A stretch of DNA of 64,000 bases from assembly GCA_009846005.1 (NCBI GenBank), contig VXYL01000070.1, positions 196,947-260,946 on the forward strand, written 5' to 3'. This document shows positions 8,557 to 16,850 of this stretch, one piece after another; position 1 is the first letter of the stretch, and each line of letters begins with the position of its first letter. The position numbers and the translations under genes are program-made. A model generated the notes under the pieces. It did no database searches, was not told the DNA's origin, and worked only from the letters and a program-made list of their open reading frames with translations. Origin of the DNA: Gammaproteobacteria bacterium (lineage in GTDB: Bacteria; Pseudomonadota; Gammaproteobacteria; Pseudomonadales; Azotimanducaceae).

Positions 8557-9689
8557 ACGCCATCCGTTTCACCGCAGGATCGGCGTTGACCGTGACGTTG
8601 GTCTGCGGTGGCTGCGAGACCTCCGACAAGTATGCATGGAACATCCCGGAGGGGTTTCCGAAGCCTGCGGTGCCCGAGCACAACCCGATGACTGCCGCCA
8701 AGGTCGAACTCGGCCGACACCTGTTCTACGACGCCCGACTCTCGGGCAACGGCACGCAGGCCTGCTCGAGTTGCCACCGACCCGAGTTCGCCTTCACCGA
8801 ACCGCGCAATCGAGCCGTGGGTTCGACCGGCGGGGTCAATCGGCGCAACACGCTGGCACTCGTGAACGTGGCGTACAACGACACCCTGATGTGGGCGCAT
8901 CCCGGGCTTCGGACGATCGAACAACAGCTACTGATCCCCATGTTCGGCGACAACCCCGTGGAACTCGGCATCGCCGGTCGCGAGGCCGAGGTTCTCAGTC
9001 GTCTCCGCGAGGATCCCGTCTACGAAGCGCTCTTCACCGACGCGTTTCCCGAGGGGGAACACCTAGCGTTCACCCACATCGTCGATGCGCTCGCATGTTT
9101 CGTCAGATCGCTGGTCTCCTTCGAGTCGCCCTTCGACGCCTATGCGTACGCGGGACATGACGATGCGCTCGATACGGCCGCGATCAACGGACTGCAACAT
9201 TTCTTCTCGGAACGATTCGAGTGCCATCACTGTCACGGCGGCTTCAACTTCACCCAGTCGAGCACCCACGACAGCGTCGCCATCCTCGACAACGCCTTTC
9301 ACAACACCGGGCTCTACAACGTCGGCGACGAAAACGCGTATCCGCGCGTAGACCAGGGATTGCACGACCTGACCGACGACCCTGGCGACCGGGGCAGGTT
9401 TCGAGCACCGACCTTGCGCAACATCGCCCTCACGGCGCCTTACATGCATGACGGCAGCCTGACCGATCTCGGCGCGGTACTCGACTTCTATGCAGCCGGC
9501 GGACGCAACATCGAGACCGGTGAACACGCGGGCGACGGCCGGACGAACATCTACAAGAGCCAGTTCGTCCAAGGGTTCGACATGACGCCGACAGAACGCG
9601 CCGAGCTTCTGGCCTTTCTCGAAGCCCTGACGGACCCGACGTTTGTGTCGCGAGCCGAGTACCAAGACCCGTTCCAACCAGACCGTTGA
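8553..9689 (+). CDS. mbnH: MbnH-family di-heme cytochrome c peroxidase-like enzyme
   Basis: A 378-residue exported protein with two c-type heme motifs, CSSCH (71-75) and CHHCH (224-228), in a di-heme peroxidase fold (VELGRHLFYDARLSGN; RAPTLRNIALTAPYMHDGSL). MbnH enzymes form a bis-Fe(IV) state and oxidise tryptophan in MbnP; activity here is inferred from the fold and from the adjacent MbnP. GTG 8553 overlaps the mbnP stop and is followed by a short hydrophobic signal with a Cys (LVCGGC), possibly a non-canonical lipobox. An in-frame ATG at 8274 lies deep inside mbnP and is rejected. Expected in the periplasm. Confidence 0.88.
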   Translation: MNAIRFTAGSALTVTLVCGGCETSDKYAWNIPEGFPKPAVPEHNPMTAAKVELGRHLFYDARLSGNGTQACSSCHRPEFAFTEPRNRAVGSTGGVNRRNTLALVNVAYNDTLMWAHPGLRTIEQQLLIPMFGDNPVELGIAGREAEVLSRLREDPVYEALFTDAFPEGEHLAFTHIVDALACFVRSLVSFESPFDAYAYAGHDDALDTAAINGLQHFFSERFECHHCHGGFNFTQSSTHDSVAILDNAFHNTGLYNVGDENAYPRVDQGLHDLTDDPGDRGRFRAPTLRNIALTAPYMHDGSLTDLGAVLDFYAAGGRNIETGEHAGDGRTNIYKSQFVQGFDMTPTERAELLAFLEALTDPTFVSRAEYQDPFQPDR

Positions 9690-9842
9690 TTTCCGAGGCG
9701 GTCTAGGTTCCTTGAGCGGCGCTGATGTTGACACACAGGTTGCATTTGGCGAGACGCTTGGGGTCGCTCTTGGACGGCTCTGGTACTCCAGAGACGCGCT
9801 AGCTATTGTCGGCTTGAGCGACGAGAAGAAGCGGAAACACCC

Positions 9843-11399
9843 ATGAACGCAGCCGCCGAACCCGCCCGCAGCGAGCTTCTCGGTCACCCCACGGGACTCT
9901 TCATCTGCTTCGCCACCGAGATGTGGGAGCGGTTCAGCTTCTACGGCATGCGGGCGCTCCTGGTGCTCTACCTCACGCAGCATTTCCTATTCGACGATGC
10001 GGTCTCGGCCGGTGTCGTCGCCACGTACGGTTCGCTGGTCTACCTGATGCCGATCATCGGCGGCTTCATCGCGGACCGGTATCTCGGGTTTCGCCGGGCA
10101 GTGACGTGTGGCGCGATCCTACTCTGCTGCGGCCACGTGCTGATGGCCTTCGAAGGCGAACCGGCCAGTGTGGTCGACGGCGTGCTGAACCGCGACGACG
10201 GAGCCCTGTCGATCATGTACCTGGCGCTGGCGTTCATCATCATCGGCGTCGGCTTCCTGAAACCGAGCATCTCGACCATCGTCGGCCAACTCTACGCCGA
10301 CGAGGATCCGCGCCGGGACCAGGGTTTCACGATCTTCTACATGGGCATCAACCTTGGTGCGCTGGCCGCCATCCTGCTGTGCGGCTGGCTGGGACAGGCC
10401 TACGGCTGGAAATACGGCTTCGGCCTTGCAGGCATCGGCATGCTGGCCGGATTGTTCTGCTTCCTTGGTGGCCAGCGACACTTCCACGGTGCGGGCGAAG
10501 CGTCGGAGCCTGCGCGTTTGGCGAGCCGGGTGGCGGGCATCACCAAGGAACACTGGATCTATGCGGCCAGCATCGTCGCGGTGGGATGCGCCTGGTGGCT
10601 GATGCAATGGCGTGATTTCGTCGGCGGCCTCTTGGCTCTCTCCGCTGGCGTGGCCATCCTCGGCATCGTTTGGTACGCGCTCGCGAAGTGCACCAAGGTC
10701 GAACGCGACCGCATGTTCGTCGTCTTGATGCTGACCGCCGTGTCGGTGGTGTTCTGGACGCTGTTCGAGCAGGCGGGGACCTCGATGGTGCTGTTCACCG
10801 AGCGCAACGTCGAGACCACCATCGTCGGGGTCGAGATGCAGGCTGCCCAAATGGGCTTCTTCAATCCCGCGTTCATCATCCTGCTGGCGCCCGCCTTCGC
10901 CATGGTCTGGGACATCCTGTCGAAACGCGGCATCGAACCCTCGACCCCCATGAAATTCGGCCTCGGCGTCTTGCAGGCGGGCCTGGGGTTCCTGGTGCTG
11001 GTTGTCGGCGCATCGTTCGCCGACAGCGCCGGGCAGGTCGCCGTGCTCTGGCTGGTGTTCGCCTATTTCCTGCACACCACCGGCGAACTCTGCCTGTCCC
11101 CGGTCGGCCTCTCCATGGTGACCCGCCTTTCCGCCGTGAAGGTGGTGGGCCTGATGATGGGCGTTTGGTTCCTATCCGGTGCGGCCGCGCAGTACCTGGC
11201 GGGCTGGATCGCGGGTTTCGCGGCCATCGACCGGGTACCCGGTACCGAGGTCGATCCGGTCGTGTCGCTACCGATCTACACCGACACGTTCGCCACCCTG
11301 GGATGGTGGGGCGTGGGTATCGGCATCGCGGTCATGGTGGTCGCCCCGTTGGTCAACCGCCTGGTCCACGAAGGAAGCGCAGCGACATCCGAACCGTAG
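9843..11399 (+). CDS. POT/PTR2-family proton-dependent peptide transporter
   Basis: A 518-residue, 12-14 helix inner-membrane protein of the major facilitator superfamily. The POT signature E-x-x-E-R is present in the first helix region (EMWERFSFYGMR), followed by YGSLVYLMPIIGGFIADRYLG and, mid-protein, GFLKPSISTIVGQLY. These carriers take up di- and tripeptides using the proton gradient. ATG 9843 follows a weak purine-rich stretch (GAGAAGAAG). The stop codon TAG (11397-11399) is the TAG of a REP head, so the natural 3' end may once have lain further on; the last residues (VHEGSAATSEP) are low-complexity. Confidence 0.9.
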   Translation: MNAAAEPARSELLGHPTGLFICFATEMWERFSFYGMRALLVLYLTQHFLFDDAVSAGVVATYGSLVYLMPIIGGFIADRYLGFRRAVTCGAILLCCGHVLMAFEGEPASVVDGVLNRDDGALSIMYLALAFIIIGVGFLKPSISTIVGQLYADEDPRRDQGFTIFYMGINLGALAAILLCGWLGQAYGWKYGFGLAGIGMLAGLFCFLGGQRHFHGAGEASEPARLASRVAGITKEHWIYAASIVAVGCAWWLMQWRDFVGGLLALSAGVAILGIVWYALAKCTKVERDRMFVVLMLTAVSVVFWTLFEQAGTSMVLFTERNVETTIVGVEMQAAQMGFFNPAFIILLAPAFAMVWDILSKRGIEPSTPMKFGLGVLQAGLGFLVLVVGASFADSAGQVAVLWLVFAYFLHTTGELCLSPVGLSMVTRLSAVKVVGLMMGVWFLSGAAAQYLAGWIAGFAAIDRVPGTEVDPVVSLPIYTDTFATLGWWGVGIGIAVMVVAPLVNRLVHEGSAATSEP

Positions 11400-11425
11400 G
11401 GGAGGGGCTTGTCCCCTCCCGTGCC
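11396..11425 (+). repeat. REP-like palindrome
   Basis: GTAG head, stem GGGAGGGG, loop CTTGT, stem CCCCTCCC. It sits between convergent genes and supplies the stop codon of the peptide transporter. Confidence 0.85.
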
Positions 11426-11427
11426 GG

Positions 11428-12243
11428 TCAAACCTCTTTGGATCGGCGCAGTTGTTCCTCCAACTCGGCGATACGCCGTTCCGCGAGCGCGGCCCTATTC
11501 TCCGCCGCTTCACGGGCTTCTGCTTCCGCCATCGCGTCTCCTTCCGCTTGACGGTACATGGCCACCGCCTCGTTGTAATAGGGGAGATCAAGGCCTGTCG
11601 CCGGGTCGTGCAATCGCAGCAAGGTGCCGTCGACGCGGATGCCGAGACCGAGGATCGCGCTGTGCCCAGTCAGGCCGTCTCCCTCGACGCGATAGCTGCC
11701 GTTGTCAAGGCGTCGTACAAGAAGCGGCGGGTCATCGCTGAGACGGTGCTGATCGAAGGACCAGTACTCGGCGATGCCAAGTGCTTCGTAAAGGTCCGGC
11801 TTGTCGCGCAGATCTTTCCGCCAAGTCCTGTCCGATAGCACCTCCACGACGAGATCCGGCGGTTTGCCTTCCTCCCAGATCTTGTACGAATTCCGGCTGC
11901 CGCCCTCAACCCCCAACGCGACGAGGACATCCGGCGCGACAAGGGCGGATCGATTGCCCTGTTCGAAATAGAGCCCTAAGTCGGCGTCCACGAACACGTC
12001 GTCCCGGTCGCCGTACCGGTCCCCCACCACGTACTTGATATAGCCCGCTACGACGTTGTGGTCCGAGTTGTCCACGGTCGCAGAGTCCTCGTACGGATAG
12101 CCGTCGTCGTCACAACCAACCGGCGGCACCGGTTGGTACAGCGCCGCGGCGTGGACTACCGACAAGGGTTCTGCAGGCGAGCGACGGGCAGCTCTGCCTT
12201 GTCGCACACCTGTCGACGGGGTGTTCTGGTGGGTTGGTCGCAT
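11428..12243 (-). CDS. Uma2-family (DUF820) PD-(D/E)XK protein with C-terminal coiled coil
   Basis: Uma2-type restriction-like fold: VAPDVLVALGV and PPDLVVEVLSDRT give the Asp and Glu of the active site, followed by DKPDLYEALGIAEYWSFD. ATG 12243 is preferred over upstream in-frame ATGs because the earlier stretch shows no conserved features. The N-terminal ~25 residues are basic. The C-terminus (about 45 residues, EAREAAENRAALAERRIAEL) is a predicted coiled coil, common in this family. Uma2 genes are numerous in cyanobacteria and many other bacteria; their biological role is not established. It is not obviously coupled to its neighbours. Confidence 0.82.
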   Translation of the reverse strand: MRPTHQNTPSTGVRQGRAARRSPAEPLSVVHAAALYQPVPPVGCDDDGYPYEDSATVDNSDHNVVAGYIKYVVGDRYGDRDDVFVDADLGLYFEQGNRSALVAPDVLVALGVEGGSRNSYKIWEEGKPPDLVVEVLSDRTWRKDLRDKPDLYEALGIAEYWSFDQHRLSDDPPLLVRRLDNGSYRVEGDGLTGHSAILGLGIRVDGTLLRLHDPATGLDLPYYNEAVAMYRQAEGDAMAEAEAREAAENRAALAERRIAELEEQLRRSKEV

Positions 12244-12448
12244 GGAACCTACTTCCGGGTGTTGTTCGCCGGCATCGCCGACCTGCGACCGTGGAACGGT
12301 CGCATCGCGCATGGCCGAAACGTACCACAATTCGATCTCTCGGAGCCGTGCCAATGGACTGACCATGGTCGTCATCGGGGTTCCCCAGCGGTAGCGAAAG
12401 AGACCGGTGATGATGTGCGAATCGGCGGAAGGTGCCGGGCGATATTAC

Positions 12449-14094
12449 CTACAAGGGCTCGATTCGACGTGTCACCGCATGTGTCGAGCCGCCGAACGTG
12501 GGCAGAACGGCCGAGTGGCGTCCCGCGCCGCCGGCGACCAGCACGATCAGTTGGTCCGGGTCGGTCACGAACCGCACCCCGTCGGCGGCACGTTCCCCGC
12601 GCAGCTGCGCGGGATTGCGATCCGCCACGGCATCGACCATGGCGTCGGAGACAACCCCGCGCGGCACGATCGCGCGTTCGCTCAGGAACCGTTTCACGTC
12701 AGTCTTGGAGAAGCCGTCGGCCGCGATGACTTCGGCATGCTCTGGTCCAATGACCACCACGGGCTGCCCCGCTAGGTAGAAATTGTTCGCCCCCGGCGAC
12801 GCCAGGGTTCCGGCGATGGTCAGCAGGATTTCCTCGCCGGTACGGCCGTAGTGGTCGTTGACGTTGTGGGGACCCTCCACGCCGAACACCGTGACGTGGC
12901 TGTCGGCCGGGTCGAGTCCCATCTCCTCGTGATAGGAAGGCCAGGGGCTTGCCTCCAAGTTCTCCGCGAAGCACAGGGCGTACTTGGCGGGCGATCCCAT
13001 GGTCGACCGGTCCAGCGCTCCGGGCGAGGCACCGCCAATGTTGGTGAGCACGAGGCGAATGGCGCGGCCGATCGCCGCGTTGGCGTGGCTGCCTTGGCCG
13101 AAGGCGTTGTACGACCCGTTGACCTCGAGTTCGTCCGCTACGGGTCCGCCCACGAGGCACGCCACGGTGCACGGATGCGTCGTCGACTGCAGGGCCTTGA
13201 GGTTGAAGCTCTCGTCGATCATGGCCCGGACAGCGGCGAGAACGACGGCGAAGTGCGCCGGCTCGCACCCTGCCATAACCGCGTTCGCTGCGATCTTGCC
13301 CAATGTCGCTCGGCCCAGCCGGGGTTCGACGAGCCCGGCCAGCTCGTCGGGATTCCGCCCGGCAAGCATTGCCTCCACACGCCCTGGGGTTGGCGCAGCA
13401 CGGGCAATCCGTCCGTCCAGCCACGTCTGTAGAACACCCGGTTCATGGCTTCGATGGAATCCGGCCCCCTGAAGGTCAGCGGTGCATCCGGCGCGTTGAA
13501 CTCGCTCTCGAAGAGCGACCTGTAGCGACGCCGGCCACGTGCCTGGACGGTCTTGTCGCGGTACTTCGCTGCCAGCGAAGCGGAATCGGCGGTCAGCGCT
13601 TCTGCAATCTCTCCGAGCACGCCTGCGGCGAATTCACGGCATTCCTCGGTGTTTCGTTTCGCCAAGGGATGCGGAACCACAGCGAGCGGCAATCCCGGCA
13701 TGTCCCAGCCCATCGCCTCGGTTTTCGCCAAGGCGAAGAACTCGTCGGTGCACACGGCCACGGTCGGGATGCCGCGTTTCTCGAGTTCGATGCAGTCATG
13801 GATACACCACGACGTGCAGGATCCTCAGTCGCAGACGGCCCCCACCACCGCGTGGCATTCGGCGATGAACTCGTCCGTGAACGCCGCCGGCTGGGTCGCT
13901 TCCTTGCGGAACCAGCGGAACCGTTCGACGCCATAGGACTCCCGAAGCCCCCGCCCAACGTGTTCGAGAAGCACATCGGCGTTCTTCTTGTCGTTGGCGA
14001 AGAGACCGACAGTCGCACCCGGACCGAACTCGATGCGGGGTGCGAGCGGGGTCGATTTGACGTCGAAGGCGCCGCAGGGGTTCATCAATTCCAT
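12449..14094 (-). CDS. UGSC-family (seleno)protein: in-frame TGA at the UGSC motif, plus a -1 frameshift
   Basis: Three pieces of one conserved gene. Segment 1 (14094-13828) ends ...VGAVCD; the next codon is TGA (13827-13825) followed directly in the same frame by GSCTSWCIHDC, so the TGA is the U of the UGSC motif that names this family, and selenocysteine is the straightforward reading. Frame 1 continues to GWTDGLPVL near 13396. There one base appears missing: the conserved continuation (PTPGRVEAMLAG...KIAANAVMAGC) is in another frame down to 12449. Adding one G after the CTG at 13398-13396 restores DGLPVLAPTPGRVEAML. ATG 14094 has AGAGGA upstream. Function of the family is unknown; a redox role is plausible. 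The shift could be a real mutation or an assembly error. Confidence 0.78.
13391..13398 (-). other. Frameshift site in the UGSC-family gene
   Basis: The upstream frame gives GWTDGLPVL then loses homology; the alternative frame picks up PTPGRVEAMLAG with no gap. A single missing G next to the CTG codon (minus strand) explains the change. Beyond the site the upstream frame stops being conserved at once. Confidence 0.7.
13825..13827 (-). other. Candidate selenocysteine codon (TGA)
   Basis: In-frame TGA between VGAVCD and GSCTSWC. A short stem closed by GGAT/ATCC can be drawn in the 25 bases just after it, with GU in the apical loop, but the loop is nearer the TGA than in classic bacterial SECIS elements, so this hairpin is only suggestive. 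No selA/selB/selC is in the window. Confidence 0.7.
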
Positions 14095-14180
14095 CACGAG
14101 TCCTCTCGTCCAGATTGACCAACGCGCTCTTATACCACCGAGCGATTTGGGCCGCAGACAGGCGATCGGGTCGATGCATC

Positions 14181-14207
14181 GCGGGCGGGGACAAGCCCCG
14201 CCCCTAC
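14181..14207 (-). repeat. REP-like palindrome
   Basis: On the minus strand: GTAG head, stem GGGCGGGG, loop CTTGT, stem CCCCGCCC. Its TAG (14204-14206) is the stop codon of the DUF4097 gene. Confidence 0.85.
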
Positions 14208-15142
14208 GGGGTACGTAGTCGTATTGACCCGCTGGTGGTACGTAGAGTCAGTTTCGGTCCGCCGCCATTGACTGCGGTCACCAATGCCGATTTCGATTCG
14301 GAAACCGGTGCCGACGCAGGCAGATCCGACGACACGCCGCCACCCGTCGTCCGGGCGTCGACGGTGAGCTTGATGTCCTCGGCCAAGGCGAGATCGATGC
14401 TGCCACCGGTGGTGCGCAAGCTAGAGTCGCCCTCCGGTTGTCGTACTAGCGTGGCCCGGACGGAACCGCCCGTGGTCTTCGCGTCGAGCGTGCCGCCGAC
14501 CTCGCCGAGTCTGATGGATCCCCCGGTCGTACGGGCCGAAACTGATCCGTGGGCATCGTCGATGTGGATCGATCCACCGGTCGTCCGAGCATGCACCGGA
14601 CCGCCGACGCGGCCTATCCGAATCGTGCCGCCCGAGGTTCCGGCATCGACGGCGCCCGTCGCATCGTCGATGCGGATGGAACCACCGGCGGTCCGCCCGT
14701 GGACCGAACCCGCCACCTCGCCGATCTCCAGGCTCCCGCCGGCCGTGCGGGCGGCGACCTCGCCGTGAATGTCCGCGATGCCGATCTTGCCCCCGGCCGT
14801 CGTCAGATCGAGATCGAATCGTCGCGGCACCGTGATCTGGAACAACGGCGCATTGTCGGAACGGAACCACCCGAAGATGCCGCGTTCTTTCTTACGCGCA
14901 CGAACGGTGACCGTCCCCTCCTGCTCGTCGAACTCGAGGGACTCGAGCTCGTCGGTCCGTTCGACGGAGACATCCACGGCATCGCGGTCCCAGGTCTCGA
15001 CCTCGACCTTGCCCCAGTCGGCGTCGAGCACGAAACGTCCTCCCGCCGCTGCCTCGAACGACCGTTGTTCGGTCTCCGCCATCGCTCCGGTCGCCATCAA
15101 GGCAACCACCACGGATGCGGTGCAAGCATGAGCCTTTCGCAT
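14204..15142 (-). CDS. Exported DUF4097-type beta-repeat protein
   Basis: A 312-residue protein with a clear signal peptide (MRKAHACTASVVVALMATGAMA). From about residue 110 it is built of regular ~17-residue repeats of the type ARTTGGSIRIDDAHGSV, at least eight in a row, expected to fold as a short beta-solenoid like other DUF4097/putative-adhesin proteins. The preceding region (DWGKVEVETWDRDAVDVSVE) is typical of the family. ATG 15142 has AAGGAG six bases upstream. Role unknown; localisation periplasm or outer surface. The last codons RTP* are set by a REP insertion, whose head supplies the TAG. Confidence 0.85.
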   Translation of the reverse strand: MRKAHACTASVVVALMATGAMAETEQRSFEAAAGGRFVLDADWGKVEVETWDRDAVDVSVERTDELESLEFDEQEGTVTVRARKKERGIFGWFRSDNAPLFQITVPRRFDLDLTTAGGKIGIADIHGEVAARTAGGSLEIGEVAGSVHGRTAGGSIRIDDATGAVDAGTSGGTIRIGRVGGPVHARTTGGSIHIDDAHGSVSARTTGGSIRLGEVGGTLDAKTTGGSVRATLVRQPEGDSSLRTTGGSIDLALAEDIKLTVDARTTGGGVSSDLPASAPVSESKSALVTAVNGGGPKLTLRTTSGSIRLRTP

Positions 15143-15269
15143 GGAAACTCCTTCGTTGGTGCTGCGTCCATGCCGCTTGCTATCAAGACCCGTGCCAGAA
15201 CAACAATTCCAAGATAAACAGCATCATAAGGAGACCACACTGGCAACTGATCGTGCGTCCGACCAACTC

Positions 15270-15290
15270 ATGTGGCGAGATTAGCCACAT
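15270..15290. other. 7-bp inverted repeat downstream of sulfatase
   Basis: ATGTGGC / GCCACAT with a 7-base spacer, 17 bases beyond the sulfatase stop and about 130 bases before the DUF4097 start. There is no T-run, so it may be a processing/terminator hairpin or an operator; the sequence does not decide. Confidence 0.4.
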
Positions 15291-15306
15291 TCAACACGAT
15301 CGTGGC

Positions 15307-16785
15307 TCAGTTGAACCGACGAAGGAGATCACGGGCAAAGGTGTCGCGGTATTGCCCCCTCGCCAAGCGGCGTTTGAACGCATCGAGCTTGGCGGCATCG
15401 AAGCCAAGCGCCGGAAACGCTTCCTCCAGGAAACGATCACGGACGGTACGGTGGCCGGATTCGAACACGAGGTTCGCGAGTTCGCACGGATCTTCGAGCA
15501 TGTCATAGAGTTCGACCGGGCGGCGGGACGCGGAGTCCACCGTCATCTTGTAGCGGTCGTCGCGCGCCATGGAATAGTAGGACTCGACTTCGCTCCACAC
15601 GTAGCGCTTGCCCGAATCGTCGTCGACGACCTCCATGCCCGTGACGAACGAACGACCCGGGCTCTCGCCGACCGCTCCGGCACCCGCCGCCTCGGTCAGG
15701 GAAGCACAAATGTCCACGTGGTCGGTTAGCTGCTTCGTGCGTCTCGCGGAGGTGCCGCCGGGCGGGCGGACGATCAGCGGGATCCGCGCCGCGCCTTCGT
15801 AGAACACCTTCTTCTGCTTCAGCCGGTGGTCGCCCAGCATCTCGCCGTGGTCCGAGGTGTAGATCACCCAGGTGTCGTCCAAGATCCCCTTGTCGGCCAA
15901 AGCGTCAAGGACCATGCCGACGCCGTGGTCGATCAAGGTCACTTTCGCGTAGTAGTGGCTGACCATCATGCGGGCGTGTGTCTCGGTCATGCCGTCGAGA
16001 CGGGCCGACTTGAGCATCTGCGCCACCTGCGGCGAGACCGGACTATCCGGGGCGGCGAGAATCGGTAGCGGCACCTCTTCCGGCTTGTACAAGGATCGGA
16101 AGTCGGGGGGCGCGTCAAACGGCGTATGGGGACCTGTGAAGCACACCTGCAGGTAGAACGGCCGACCTCCTGGGTCGTCGCGAATCCACGACGCCGCCTG
16201 GGACGCGCAGTAGACGTCGATGTGCTCGTCGGTGGGCAGCGGCGACGGCGGGTCCTCCCAGGGCTGCGCACCCCGAAAGGCGCCCGTCCACCATAGCCGC
16301 GTGTAGTCCTGGTAGACGCCGAGACGCCCGCGTTCGGCGAGGAAGTCCGCGTAGTAGCAGGAACAGCGTTTCGACGGCACCACGTCGCGCAGTTCGTGGA
16401 TGTCCTGGTAGCCCCAGTGCTGGAGCTTGTGGGCATGTTCCCGGGTATGGCCGTCGTTGCGGTGATTGGGGTAGAGGTGGGTCTTGCCGATGATCGCCGT
16501 GCGGTAGCCGGCATCGCGGATGCTCCGCACATGGCTCGGGCCGTGACGGTCGGCTTCGACAAGGTTGTTGCCCCAGACGCCGTGGGCGTTGACCGGCAAC
16601 CCGGTAATCAGGGAAGCCCGGGCCGGCATGCACAGCGGCGAACTCGTGTAGCAGCGCTCGAACAGGACCCCGCTATCTGCCAAGCGGTCGAGGTTCGGAG
16701 TCTGGACGACAGGGTTCCCGTCGCACCCCAGCGCGTCGCCCCGGTGCTGGTCGGGAAAGAACAGGACGATGTTTGGTCGGGACAC
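15307..16785 (-). CDS. Type I sulfatase (arylsulfatase A family)
   Basis: A 492-residue sulfatase. The N-terminus PNIVLFFPDQHRGD carries the metal-binding aspartate of the alkaline-phosphatase fold; LCMPARASL (Cys52) is the C-x-P-x-R motif whose Cys becomes formylglycine. Metal ligands recur in YTSDHGEMLGDHRLKQK. No signal peptide is evident, so it may be cytoplasmic. GTG 16785 has GGGGAG eight bases upstream. It is divergent from the cyclase gene with 65 bases between. The formylglycine-generating enzyme at 27.7 kb could mature it. Substrate (sulfated polysaccharide, sulfate ester or other) cannot be read from sequence. Confidence 0.9.
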   Translation of the reverse strand: MSRPNIVLFFPDQHRGDALGCDGNPVVQTPNLDRLADSGVLFERCYTSSPLCMPARASLITGLPVNAHGVWGNNLVEADRHGPSHVRSIRDAGYRTAIIGKTHLYPNHRNDGHTREHAHKLQHWGYQDIHELRDVVPSKRCSCYYADFLAERGRLGVYQDYTRLWWTGAFRGAQPWEDPPSPLPTDEHIDVYCASQAASWIRDDPGGRPFYLQVCFTGPHTPFDAPPDFRSLYKPEEVPLPILAAPDSPVSPQVAQMLKSARLDGMTETHARMMVSHYYAKVTLIDHGVGMVLDALADKGILDDTWVIYTSDHGEMLGDHRLKQKKVFYEGAARIPLIVRPPGGTSARRTKQLTDHVDICASLTEAAGAGAVGESPGRSFVTGMEVVDDDSGKRYVWSEVESYYSMARDDRYKMTVDSASRRPVELYDMLEDPCELANLVFESGHRTVRDRFLEEAFPALGFDAAKLDAFKRRLARGQYRDTFARDLLRRFN

Positions 16786-16850
16786 CAGGCGCTCCCCTTT
16801 GGCCTCACGGGCTTATCATCGCTCATTCCATAGCGTCCCACGGGGGAGAC

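Noticed and set aside
10119-11075. Open frame antisense to the peptide transporter
   Set aside because: Composition-driven shadow with no hydrophobic or catalytic pattern; the transporter frame has full MFS features.
12244-12375. Longer N-terminus for the Uma2 protein (to 12375)
   Set aside because: The extra 44 residues show no conserved pattern; ATG 12243 gives a normal protein.
13825-13827. TGA in the UGSC gene as a simple nonsense mutation
   Set aside because: It falls exactly on the Sec/Cys column of the family motif with conserved sequence on both sides; recoding is the simpler reading, though the nearby frameshift keeps some doubt.
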